Of a stretch of 64,000 nucleotides of DNA, positions 16,753 to 24,091 are shown one piece after another. The translations under genes were made by a program, and so were the position numbers. The notes beneath the pieces were generated by a model. It did no database searches. It was not told where the DNA came from and was given only the letters and a program-made list of their open reading frames with translations. Position 1 is the stretch's first letter; each line of letters opens with the position of its first letter. This DNA is from Flavobacterium sp. CBA20B-1 (GTDB lineage Bacteria; Bacteroidota; Bacteroidia; Flavobacteriales; Flavobacteriaceae), in NCBI RefSeq assembly GCF_028473145.1, contig NZ_CP092370.1, forward strand, positions 2,418,001 through 2,482,000, in the 5' to 3' direction.

Positions 16753-17850
16753 TTAATTCACAGAAGCAAGTGTATTTTCGATAAGATATACTTTTGGCGG
16801 CCCTCTTTGCCCAAAAACATGCAACGTAACCAGATTTCCAATTTTACAACAAAAACATTTTCTATGTTGTGTTTTGATTTCGATTTCGGGTCTTACAACA
16901 TTTAAATGCTCTTGTAATTGTTGGAGTTTTCCGCGTTTCCAACTACTACTTAAAATGCCATAATGCCTAATCCGAACAAAGCGTTTGGGTAAAATATGCA
17001 AACTAAATCTGCGAACAAACTCTTCATTTTTTAAGGTGAGTTGCTTGGTTTTACTACCGTCTTTATAATCTTTGTATGCAATGGTAACTTCGTGATTGGT
17101 TACGTTTTTAATCCGATGATTGCTAATAGCTACTTTGTGTGTGTATCTACCTAAATATTCAATCACTTGTTTTGGTCCACCAAAAGGACGTTTGGCATAA
17201 ACCACCCAATTCTTTTCGAATAATTGATTGTACAACGCTTGATTTCCTAAACTTTCTTTACGCATGGAGGCCACAAATTTTGCTCGAAAAACCTTACTCA
17301 ATGCTTTTACACAAAACAAGTATTTATCGGTTTTTATCTTGCGTTTCCATTTACCGTTTGCATCAATTCCACCTCCAGGAATAATGCAATGAATATGCGG
17401 ATGCAAACTCAGATTTTGTCCCCAAGTATGCAAAATTCCAATCATTCCTAAATGCATATTTTCAGTTTTTCCGAACTGAGAAAGCGTTGCCCAAACCGAA
17501 TCAAACAAGATTTTATACATCAATTGTGGCTGATGAATCGTTAATCCATTAAGCGAATCTGGAAGGGTAAAAACCACATGATAATACGAACAAGGCAATA
17601 AATCTTGTTCGCGCGCCTGAATCCATTCTTCACGTTTATGACCTTGACATTTCGGACAATGTCTGTTTCGGCAACTGTTGTAGCTAATGCTGATGTTTCC
17701 GCAAGTATCACAAGCATCTACATGTCCGCCCAAAGCAGCAGTTCTGCATAAAGTCAATGCTCGAAGTGTTTTTTCTTGATGAACCGTAAAGTTTTGGTTA
17801 GACAAATCGACTTTTTTGAGCACATCGGCTACTTCCCATTGCGGCTGCAT
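16753..17850 (-). CDS. IS91 family transposase (Y2/HUH type)
   Basis: A 365-residue rolling-circle transposase. An N-terminal zinc-binding domain (CDTCGNISISYNSCRNRHCP, KCQGHKREEW) precedes the HUH motif HPHIHCIIPGGG. The Y2 catalytic motif lies in IEYLGRYTHKVAIS (YxxxY), and the C-terminus has RIRHYGILSSSWKRG and CFCCKIGN. It should nick ssDNA at the element ends and transpose without making target duplications. It overlaps the upstream recombinase by 22 bp. The gene looks intact. Confidence 0.93.
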   Translation of the reverse strand: MQPQWEVADVLKKVDLSNQNFTVHQEKTLRALTLCRTAALGGHVDACDTCGNISISYNSCRNRHCPKCQGHKREEWIQAREQDLLPCSYYHVVFTLPDSLNGLTIHQPQLMYKILFDSVWATLSQFGKTENMHLGMIGILHTWGQNLSLHPHIHCIIPGGGIDANGKWKRKIKTDKYLFCVKALSKVFRAKFVASMRKESLGNQALYNQLFEKNWVVYAKRPFGGPKQVIEYLGRYTHKVAISNHRIKNVTNHEVTIAYKDYKDGSKTKQLTLKNEEFVRRFSLHILPKRFVRIRHYGILSSSWKRGKLQQLQEHLNVVRPEIEIKTQHRKCFCCKIGNLVTLHVFGQRGPPKVYLIENTLASVN

Positions 17851-18731
17851 AGCGCAAAAACGGTATCAATTGGACTGTGTACTTTTTGGTTTTCGAGCTG
17901 ACAAACATGTAAGTATTCCATCGTAGTTTCAATACGTTCATGTCCCATCAATTTCTGAACTTGCAGAATATTTACACCATCTTCGAGCAAATGCGTAGCG
18001 TAGCTGTGACGCAATGTATGGGTGTGCACATCTTTTAAAATTCCGGCCTTTTTACAAACCGATTTTATGACCCATTGAACCCCACGCTGACTATAACGCG
18101 AATCAAAACCTTTGGCATCTTTGGTGTTTCCGGTAAATAAAAAGGTGGTAGGATGTTCGACCGAAATATACTTTTTAATCCCTCGAATAATATGATCAGA
18201 AAGTGGAACATAACGATCTTTCTTCCCTTTACTTTGAACAATATGTAGTAATTTTCTATCGAAATCGAGATGTTTGAGTTCGATGTTTCTCACTTCCATA
18301 CAGCGCAATCCACAGCTATAAATCAAACCAATTAAAATGCGATGTTTGAGCAAATCGGCATGTTGAAGCAGTTTCCAAATCTCATGACGACTTAAAATAA
18401 CAGGAAGTTTTTTTTCTTTAGGAATTGCCGGTAAATGAAGATAATCATACGGAAGATTTTCGGTCTTTAGTAGAAATCGAAGTCCGTAAACAGTGTGTTT
18501 AAAATACGATTGTGAAGGAGATTTAGAGCGTTGTTGGAGTTCAAAGAGGTAATCTTTAACCTGTTCAGGATCTAATTCGGTTGGTAAACAGCCAAAATGT
18601 AAGGCCATTGCAGCAACATGGCGAGAATAATTTTCGAAAGTGCGTTTACTTCGTCCTAAAATAGAAATATTACGCTCAAAACGTTGCAGAAGTTCAGAAA
18701 AACCATTAATTTCACTACAAGCGCGATTCAA
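17829..18731 (-). CDS. Tyrosine recombinase of the IS91-like element
   Basis: A 300-residue phage-integrase-family protein. The N-terminal SAM-like domain reads GRSKRTFENYSRHVAAMALH. Catalytic residues are complete: CGLRCMEVRNI (Arg), HTLRHSYATHLLEDG (HxxR), LMGHERIETTMEYLHV (His and nucleophile Tyr). It lacks the extra helix insert typical of integron IntI as far as I can see. The open frame starts at TTG 18731; an ATG at 18778 joins only if an eight-A tract (18762-18769) slips. Both element copies have the eight-base tract. A role on the cassettes is unproven. Confidence 0.9.
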   Translation of the reverse strand: MNRACSEINGFSELLQRFERNISILGRSKRTFENYSRHVAAMALHFGCLPTELDPEQVKDYLFELQQRSKSPSQSYFKHTVYGLRFLLKTENLPYDYLHLPAIPKEKKLPVILSRHEIWKLLQHADLLKHRILIGLIYSCGLRCMEVRNIELKHLDFDRKLLHIVQSKGKKDRYVPLSDHIIRGIKKYISVEHPTTFLFTGNTKDAKGFDSRYSQRGVQWVIKSVCKKAGILKDVHTHTLRHSYATHLLEDGVNILQVQKLMGHERIETTMEYLHVCQLENQKVHSPIDTVFALCSRNGK

Positions 18732-18779
18732 ATATTTGTTCGCTCTTAATTCCTCCGGAGATTTTTTTTAGTTACCATA

Positions 18780-19755
18780 ACCCGTAGTGCATTATATAAA
18801 AAGTTGCTCAAGATACAAAAAAGTAGTATATTGTATTGACTGACAATCAAATACAATCATGAGCAACTTAGAAGCAAGTTACAAATTAATTTTGAAGGAA
18901 TTGCGGAAAATTTCGGAAAAAGAGAATTTATATTTTAAACCAATAAAGCCTAAACTATCTGATATTGAATTAATTAGTTTAATAATCTTGTCAGAATTTA
19001 AATCGATTGATTCTGAACATCAGCTATTTAGAGAAATTAAGGGTTTTGAAATTGAATCTAAAATTGAGCGAAGTGTTTACAACAGAAGAAAAAGAAAATT
19101 ATTTCCATTTATCGAAGAAATCAGAATGAAAATGGTAAAAAAATTTAATGAGTTTGAAAACTATTTTGTGGTCGATAGTATGCCCTTGGAAGTGTGCAAA
19201 ATAACACGTTCTTCCAGAAGTAAAATATGTAAGGAGGTCGATTATGCCATTCCCAACAAGGGATTTTGTGCTTCACAAAATTTACATTTTTATGGCTATA
19301 AATTACACGCTGTTTGCTCAATTTCTGGTGTTTTTCAAAGTTTTGATTTATCTCCTGCCTCTGTCCACGATATTCATTATTTGCAGGATATAAGAAAGCA
19401 AATGTCTGATTGTGTTTTACTTGGAGATAAAGGTTATCTTTCACAAACCATTCAACTTGATTTATTTAACCAGGTCAATATCCAATTAGAAACTCCGAAA
19501 AGAAAAAATCAAAAAGGTTATAAACCTCAATTTTATCATTTCAAAAAATATAGAAAAAGAATTGAAACTCTGTTCTCACAATTGTGTGACCAATTTATGA
19601 TTAGAAGAAATTACGCAAAGACCTTTGAAGGATTTGAAACAAGAATTCTGGCTAAAATTACAACACTGACAACTATTCAATATTTGAATAAATTTGTGTT
19701 TAATAGAAATATTAACAACCTAAAAATTAATCTCGTTTAATAATGCACCAGGGGT
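18780..19755 (+). mobile_element. IS982-family element nested in the IS91-like element
   Basis: A 976-bp element with terminal inverted repeats ACCCGTAGTGCATTAT and the complement ACCCCTGGTGCATTAT. It is flanked by the 8-bp target duplication TTACCATA (18772-18779 and 19756-19763). The second IS91-like copy has the uninterrupted site with a single TTACCATA, which proves the insertion. It lies just upstream of the recombinase reading frame. Confidence 0.95.
18859..19740 (+). CDS. IS982 family transposase
   Basis: A 293-residue DDE transposase. It starts SNLEASYKLILKELRKISEK. DDE residues are VVDSMPLEVCK (first D), LLGDKGYLSQTI (second D) and KYRKRIETLFSQLCDQF (E). It appears complete, with an upstream promoter-like region inside the element, and spans nearly the full IS from end to end. 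Confidence 0.95.
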   Translation: MSNLEASYKLILKELRKISEKENLYFKPIKPKLSDIELISLIILSEFKSIDSEHQLFREIKGFEIESKIERSVYNRRKRKLFPFIEEIRMKMVKKFNEFENYFVVDSMPLEVCKITRSSRSKICKEVDYAIPNKGFCASQNLHFYGYKLHAVCSISGVFQSFDLSPASVHDIHYLQDIRKQMSDCVLLGDKGYLSQTIQLDLFNQVNIQLETPKRKNQKGYKPQFYHFKKYRKRIETLFSQLCDQFMIRRNYAKTFEGFETRILAKITTLTTIQYLNKFVFNRNINNLKINLV

Positions 19756-19840
19756 TTACCATAGTATCAATTATTTAATCGTTAATAAATACTAAGATAC
19801 GAATATCATCGCAACGAAAGCTACCGGAGGTTTAGTTCAA

Positions 19841-20022
19841 CAAAGGCTATACATAATGCGGGGTTAAGTGCGAAATTTAGAGTTTTAGTCTTGTCTTTCG
19901 CTTCGCCTTTTGTATATTTAGTGAAAATTTAAAATATTCAACGGCTACGCTCTACTCCGTGCCGATTTGAAACTTTCAGTCTTCAAATCCCGCACTACGT
20001 ATAGCCCAAACCGTTGTAGCCA
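19841..20022 (+). repeat. attC-like site 5 (family 2), left box split off by IS91
   Basis: GGCTATACATAATGCGGGG pairs with TCCCGCACTACGTATAGCCC. It ends AAACCG|TT with R' GTTGTAGCCA. Its R'' (TGCCACCAA) lies 3.4 kb upstream at 16458-16466 because of the IS91-like insertion. Sister sites are at 22274 and 23049. Confidence 0.75.
19891..19921 (+). promoter_or_regulatory. Promoter inside attC-like site 5
   Basis: TTG (19891-19893), N19, TATATTTAG (19913-19921), facing the 20052 gene. Confidence 0.5.
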
Positions 20023-20051
20023 ATTTAAAAAAAACATCGTCCTAAATTAAA

Positions 20052-20753
20052 ATGAGATTAGAGAAAGTCAAAAACATCTTTTTTAAATATTTCAAAGTTT
20101 GGTGGATTCCAATTGTATCATATTTGATTCCTTTCATAGTGTTTCTGCTTGGAGAAGTTTTGAAAAGCGACTCAATAATTGATATTTCTCTGATGTTATT
20201 TTTTGCAAACATTTTAGGAAATATAATATCTGCAATTGTTCAAATATTTATCAAAAAATGGTATTTCCTGATTCCTCAAGTACTGATTTCAGGATTTTTA
20301 TTTCTCTTTGTATCAATCATTTTTACTTTTTCGCCACCAGATTACTACGGAGCGAATAAAGAAATTCCAAATGACATTGAGATTTATGAACCAAAGGAAA
20401 CTGAACCAACTGAAAATGACTTTGGAGAATTTAACTTGGTTTTGGCTTCATCTTTCCAACCAGGAATTTATAACTACTTTACAGATTACAAACCAACTGA
20501 AAAAGGTAACTTTTATATAAAAGCATTTGAAGTGACTTCAAATGACCATCTTTCAGCAGATAGAATGAAAATTAGGTCTAAAGTCAATGTAGAAAATTTC
20601 GAACCCAAATTATATTCGGGAGAATTTACTATTTACGAAGGTTCTTGGGGAGATAAATATGGAGCGAGAATTGAATTATGGTTCGAACCTTTAAATGGAA
20701 AGGATTATAAAATAACTGAACGGAATTATATTGTCGAAGGATGGATGAGATAA
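20052..20753 (+). CDS. Membrane protein of unknown function (cassette 6)
   Basis: A 233-residue protein. Three membrane helices occupy the first half (WIPIVSYLIPFIVFLLGEVL, MLFFANILGNIISAIVQIF, QVLISGFLFLFVSIIFTFS). A soluble, beta-rich domain of about 130 residues follows (FGEFNLVLASSFQPGIYNYF, YSGEFTIYEGSWGDKYGARI). I do not recognise the family. It is the only gene between GTTGTAGCCA and TGGCTACAAC. Confidence 0.65.
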   Translation: MRLEKVKNIFFKYFKVWWIPIVSYLIPFIVFLLGEVLKSDSIIDISLMLFFANILGNIISAIVQIFIKKWYFLIPQVLISGFLFLFVSIIFTFSPPDYYGANKEIPNDIEIYEPKETEPTENDFGEFNLVLASSFQPGIYNYFTDYKPTEKGNFYIKAFEVTSNDHLSADRMKIRSKVNVENFEPKLYSGEFTIYEGSWGDKYGARIELWFEPLNGKDYKITERNYIVEGWMR

Positions 20754-20759
20754 AAAAAC

Positions 20760-20956
20760 TGGCTACAACATCGTATAACCGCAATAGCGGGATAAGTACC
20801 AAAATCAAAGTTTCTACATCCTTTGTCGCTACTTGCAAATTAATTTCCTTTTTGTAAATTTAGCAAATAAATATGCAAGTAGCTTATGTTTGTGTAAAGT
20901 TGAAAGTTTCCACTTCCCTACTCCGCTACTGCGTTTATACGTAACCGTTGTAAAAC
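20760..20956 (+). repeat. attC-like site 6 (family 1)
   Basis: R'' TGGCTACAAC; outer stem TATAACCGCAATAGCGG with CCGCTACTGCGTTTATA; inner stem GCTACTTGCA/TGCAAGTAGC; ACCG|TT; R' GTTGTAAAAC. Close in sequence to sites 1 and 3. Confidence 0.75.
20833..20863 (+). promoter_or_regulatory. Promoter inside attC-like site 6
   Basis: TTG (20833-20835), N19, TAAATTTAG (20855-20863), facing the 20972 gene. Confidence 0.5.
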
Positions 20957-20971
20957 ATTTTGACAAACCGA

Positions 20972-21388
20972 ATGAGTTGTGTTTTAAGAATAGATGGAAA
21001 GAATTTTAAAGTCGATGATTTTTTAAAATCAACCGATTTGAAACCCTATAAAACGTATCGGATAGGCGAAAAAACAAAAATCGGAAAGAAAAAAATTGAG
21101 AACTCAAACGGTTGCTCTTTTGAATTGAGTAATGCCGATTACAATTACTTTGAACAGCAAAGAAAAGATGCGACTGAATTTTTAAAAGCCAACTTTGATA
21201 AACTTGAAACTGTATTTTCATTTGGACTTTCAGATAACGAAAACCCAATAATTGATTTCGGAATTGCAACGAGAATGCACGAAGTTGAAGCTCAATTTGA
21301 CTATTTGGAACCTGAATTGCTAAAACTAGCTGGAAACCTGAATTTTGGAATTGAAATTAGCCAATATCATCCAGCGGCTGAGGAATAG
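20972..21388 (+). CDS. Small protein, possibly DUF4279 family (cassette 7)
   Basis: A 138-residue soluble protein: SCVLRIDGKNFKVDDFLKST, then YKTYRIGEKTKIGKKKIENS and NPIIDFGIATRMHEVEAQFD. The alternation of short strands and helices and the opening LRIDG...FL resemble DUF4279 proteins, whose function is unknown; this match is tentative. The ATG at 20972 is preferred over a TTG 12 nt upstream. It is alone in its cassette, between GTTGTAAAAC and GTTTTACAAC. Confidence 0.6.
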   Translation: MSCVLRIDGKNFKVDDFLKSTDLKPYKTYRIGEKTKIGKKKIENSNGCSFELSNADYNYFEQQRKDATEFLKANFDKLETVFSFGLSDNENPIIDFGIATRMHEVEAQFDYLEPELLKLAGNLNFGIEISQYHPAAEE

Positions 21389-21404
21389 AAATTGGATAAA
21401 AAAC

Positions 21405-21544
21405 GTTTTACAACAACGTGTATAGCTCATTGCGGCTGAATTTCCCTGGCGGAAAATTCGCTGCAATTCACAAATGTTTGTGATTATTTGAAAGTTTTTC
21501 CATAACTTTCCGCAACGAAGCCATACACAAAACCGTTGCCAATA
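21405..21544 (+). repeat. attC-like site 7 (short form, about 140 bp)
   Basis: R'' GTTTTACAAC; GTGTATAGCTCATTGCGG pairs with CCGCAACGAAGCCATACAC; ACCG|TT; R' GTTGCCAATA. A smaller hairpin (GAATTTCCC/GGAAAATTC) sits in the left half. The sequence is unrelated to families 1 and 2 but has the same plan. Confidence 0.7.
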
Positions 21545-21563
21545 ATTATTATTAACAACACGA

Positions 21564-22298
21564 ATGAAAGAAATATACGAACCAAAATTTGTTGAAAAGC
21601 TATTTGACAAAATGAGTAGTTCGTATTCTAAAATGAATTACATAACTTCTTTTGGATTCAGCGAAAGATGGAGAAAACAATGTGTTGAGGAAATTGAAAT
21701 CGAGAGCGGTAAAACTATTGTCGATTTAATGACCGGAATGGGAGAATGTTGGAAGTATATTCTTAAAAATTCAGATAAAAACTCAACTTTAATCGGACTT
21801 TACTTTTCAACCGAAATGATAAATCGAGCTGAGAAAAACAAAAGTAAGTTCAAAAGAACTAAAATTGAAATTCTAAAAGAAAACGTGTTTGAAAATTCAA
21901 TCGAGAACGAAACTGCGGATTTTATTATTTCGGGTTTTGGTTTAAAGACATTTAATGATGAACAACTTGAAAAATTAGCATTTGAAATTGATCGAATTTT
22001 AAAACCAGGTGGAAAGTTTTCCTTGATTGATGTTTCTGTTCCAGATAATAAACTTCTAAAAACATTTTATATGTTTTATTTGAAAAAAATTATTCCTGTT
22101 TTAGGAAAATTATTTCTTGGAAATCCTGAAACTTATAGAATGTTAGGTGTTTATACAGAAGAATATAGAAATTCAAAAAATGTACATCGAATTTTTAGCC
22201 AAATGGAACTTGAAGTTGAATATATAGAATATTTCTACGGCTGTGCAAGCGGAATTAAAGGGCAAAAAATAACTATTGGCAACAAGGGCTATACATAA
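21564..22298 (+). CDS. Class I SAM methyltransferase, UbiE-like (cassette 8)
   Basis: A 244-residue methyltransferase: FDKMSSSYSKMNYITSFGFS as in UbiE/MenG proteins, motif I TIVDLMTGMGECWKYILKN, ADFIISGFGLKTFNDEQLEK (motif II) and RILKPGGKFSLIDVSVPDN (motif III). The substrate is unknown; a quinone role is unlikely for a cassette gene. The last codons (TIGNKGYT and stop) lie inside the R'' box and left arm of the next attC-like site, which therefore supplies the C-terminus and stop codon. Confidence 0.85.
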   Translation: MKEIYEPKFVEKLFDKMSSSYSKMNYITSFGFSERWRKQCVEEIEIESGKTIVDLMTGMGECWKYILKNSDKNSTLIGLYFSTEMINRAEKNKSKFKRTKIEILKENVFENSIENETADFIISGFGLKTFNDEQLEKLAFEIDRILKPGGKFSLIDVSVPDNKLLKTFYMFYLKKIIPVLGKLFLGNPETYRMLGVYTEEYRNSKNVHRIFSQMELEVEYIEYFYGCASGIKGQKITIGNKGYT

Positions 22299-22464
22299 TG
22301 CGGGGTTAAGTGCAAAATTTGAAATTTTCGTCTTGTATTTCGCTTCGCCTTTTGTATATTTAGTGAAAATTTAAAATATTCAACGGCTACGCTCTACTTC
22401 GTGCCGATTTGAAACTTTCAGTCTTCAAATCCCGCACTACGTATAGCCCAGACCGTTGTGCAAC
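22274..22464 (+). repeat. attC-like site 8 (family 2)
   Basis: R'' TATTGGCAAC; GGCTATACATAATGCGGGG pairs with TCCCGCACTACGTATAGCCC; ACCG|TT; R' GTTGTGCAAC. It overlaps the 3' end of the methyltransferase gene by 25 bp. Confidence 0.75.
22333..22363 (+). promoter_or_regulatory. Promoter inside attC-like site 8
   Basis: TTG (22333-22335), N19, TATATTTAG (22355-22363). Confidence 0.5.
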
Positions 22465-22489
22465 AGTTAAAAAAAAAATAACGCAAAAA

Positions 22490-22519
22490 TTGAATGATAG
22501 AATTAAATTTGTAACTTTG
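22490..22519 (+). promoter_or_regulatory. Dedicated promoter of the second toxin-antitoxin cassette
   Basis: TTG (22490-22492), exactly 19 nt, TAACTTTG (22512-22519), a consensus match. The ATG is at 22525, 5 nt after the box, so the transcript is probably leaderless, as in cassette 5. Confidence 0.75.
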
Positions 22520-22524
22520 ATATT

Positions 22525-22758
22525 ATGGATTTAAGTTTAGAAAAGAAAAAAATCGAATTAATTCAATGGTTATCAACATTAAACGACAAGTCTTTGATTG
22601 ACAAACTAATGAAATTAAGAGATGAAGAAAAAACCGATTGGTGGAATGAAATTTCTGCTTCCGAAAAAGAATCTATTGAAAAAGGAATTCAAGATGCTGA
22701 CAACGGAAAATTAACTTCTCACTCTAACGTGAAAGGAATTTATGAAAAGTGGTTATAA
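22525..22758 (+). CDS. RelB-like antitoxin / addiction module component (cassette 9)
   Basis: A 77-residue, largely helical protein: DLSLEKKKIELIQWLSTLND, then LIDKLMKLRDEEKTDWWNEI and SEKESIEKGIQDADNGKLTS, then HSNVKGIYEKWL. The layout (helical N-terminal dimerisation half, SExxSIExGxxD region, short C-terminal toxin-binding tail) is that of small antitoxins paired with RelE/ParE toxins. It overlaps the next gene by 17 bp. Confidence 0.8.
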   Translation: MDLSLEKKKIELIQWLSTLNDKSLIDKLMKLRDEEKTDWWNEISASEKESIEKGIQDADNGKLTSHSNVKGIYEKWL

Positions 22759-23044
22759 AATACTGTGGACTGACCACGCAATCTCTGAACTTAAAGAAAC
22801 TATTGAATATCTTGAAAATAATTGGACTGAAAGAGAATTAAGAAAATTTGCTGCTAAATTAGATCACACAATCGAACTGATTTCAAAAATGCCTGCAATT
22901 TTCCCCGAATCAATTGAAAAAAAGAAAATCCGAAAAGCTGTAGTTGAAAAGCATAACAATTTATACTACAGAATCAATAAAAATTCAATTGAGATTGTTT
23001 CTTTATTTTCAAACAGAAAGAATCCAAATAAGAAAAAAATATAA
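22742..23044 (+). CDS. RelE/ParE family toxin (cassette 9)
   Basis: A 100-residue toxin-fold protein: GYKILWTDHAISELKETIEY, then ENNWTERELRKFAAKLDHTI, KMPAIFPESIEKKKIRKAVV and NLYYRINKNSIEIVSLFSNR. The pattern W(T/S)xxAxxxLxxIxxY...LYYRI...I.L.R matches ParE/RelE. Targets differ in this superfamily (gyrase or mRNA) and cannot be assigned here. Together with the antitoxin it fills one cassette, GTTGTGCAAC to GTTGCACAAC. Confidence 0.85.
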   Translation: MKSGYKILWTDHAISELKETIEYLENNWTERELRKFAAKLDHTIELISKMPAIFPESIEKKKIRKAVVEKHNNLYYRINKNSIEIVSLFSNRKNPNKKKI

Positions 23045-23048
23045 AACC

Positions 23049-23239
23049 GTTGCACAACAAAGGCTATACATAATGCGGGGTTAAGTGTGAAATTTGAAAT
23101 TTTCGTCTTGTATTTCGCTTCGCCTTTTGTATATTTATTGAAAATTTAAAATATTCAACGGCTACGCTCTACTTCGTGCCGATTTGAAACTTTCAGCTTT
23201 CAAATCCCGCACTACGTATAGCCCAGACAGTTGTAGCCA
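23049..23239 (+). repeat. attC-like site 9 (family 2)
   Basis: R'' GTTGCACAAC; GGCTATACATAATGCGGGG pairs with TCCCGCACTACGTATAGCCC; ends ACAG|TT (C to A compared with the other sites); R' GTTGTAGCCA. Confidence 0.75.
23108..23138 (+). promoter_or_regulatory. Promoter inside attC-like site 9
   Basis: TTG (23108-23110), N19, TATATTTAT (23130-23138), facing the M23 peptidase gene. Confidence 0.45.
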
Positions 23240-23253
23240 ATTAAATCAGACAA

Positions 23254-24090
23254 ATGAAATTTAGGGTATTTTATGTAATAATTATACTTTTAGTTGTTGG
23301 TTGCTCAACAACTAAACTTCCTGCAAAGAAAATATCTCAAGCTGAAATTCCCACACCAAAATTTATTTTGAAAAACAAGAGTTTGGAAATACAACTCATA
23401 AATCCCGCTAGTTGTCCAATTAGATTTGAAATTGAAACTAATAACTCAAATTTAAATAATAGACTTAAAGAACTTGGTATCATCGAATTGAAAGCAAAGT
23501 CAGATACATTAGTTAGAATAAGAAATGTATCCCAGTTTGACCAGAATGCATCATTTGGTTACAACTGGAGATTTGGTAGTTTATCAAAAAAGATTACACC
23601 TATCAAAATGGAATTACCTTTTCCAAAAGGCAAAAAATATAAAGTCATTCAAGGAAATAATACAAATCATACTCATAATACAGAATGGTCAAAATTTGCT
23701 GTTGATTTTGACCTGAAAATAAATGATACTATTTGTTCATCAACCGATGGTTTTGTAGTTGGGGTTGTTGACCAATATAAATATGGAGGCAAAGGAGATG
23801 AATGGAAATCTTATGGAAATTTTGTAACTATATATGAACCAAATTCAGGCATTTTTACCCAATATGTACATTTAACTGAAAATGGAAGTTTGGTTAAAGT
23901 AGGTGATAAAATCAAGAAAGGTCAACCTATTGGGATGTCAGGTATGACAGGCCAAACAGATATTGAACATCTGCATTTTAATTGTTTAGTTCCAACAAAC
24001 AGCGAAGATGGATTAAAGTCAATCGAATTTGATTTTGTTGGTGGTTATAAAAGTATTGAACTAAAGAAAGGCGATATACTTGAAAAATAA
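23254..24090 (+). CDS. M23 family metallopeptidase lipoprotein (cassette 10)
   Basis: A 278-residue envelope protein. The lipoprotein signal is VIIILLVVGCSTTK. The C-terminal half is a LytM/M23 peptidase domain: HNTEWSKFAVDFDL (metal Asp), TDGFVVGVVDQYKYGGKG, TQYVHLTENGSLVKVGDKIK and IEHLHFNCLVP (HxH). M23 enzymes cut peptidoglycan cross-links. The N-terminal part is an unassigned beta domain. It sits alone between GTTGTAGCCA and TGGCTACAAC. As cassette cargo it may act in envelope remodelling or competition (inference). Confidence 0.88.
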   Translation: MKFRVFYVIIILLVVGCSTTKLPAKKISQAEIPTPKFILKNKSLEIQLINPASCPIRFEIETNNSNLNNRLKELGIIELKAKSDTLVRIRNVSQFDQNASFGYNWRFGSLSKKITPIKMELPFPKGKKYKVIQGNNTNHTHNTEWSKFAVDFDLKINDTICSSTDGFVVGVVDQYKYGGKGDEWKSYGNFVTIYEPNSGIFTQYVHLTENGSLVKVGDKIKKGQPIGMSGMTGQTDIEHLHFNCLVPTNSEDGLKSIEFDFVGGYKSIELKKGDILEK

Positions 24091-24091
24091 C

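Larger units (their letters stand above)
16467..19840 (-). mobile_element. IS91-like element with tyrosine recombinase, copy 1 (interrupted by IS982)
   Basis: The ends are fixed by comparison with the shorter copy at 25705-26460. Both begin TAACTAAGCTTTCGTC after ...CAA and both finish ...GGTTTAGTTCAA. The element encodes a Y2/HUH transposase and a tyrosine recombinase on the minus strand. It sits inside an attC-like site: TGCCACCAA on the left, CAAAGGCTATAC on the right, which together restore CAACAAAGGC as seen at 23055. The terminal CAA is ambiguous (element end or 3-bp repeat). 16453-16752 is the element's non-coding end; it has hairpins but no gene. Confidence 0.8.

Noticed and set aside
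17829..18731. Classical integron integrase
   Set aside because: It overlaps and is cotranscribed with the IS91-family transposase, lies inside the element's ends, and shows no clear IntI-specific insert.
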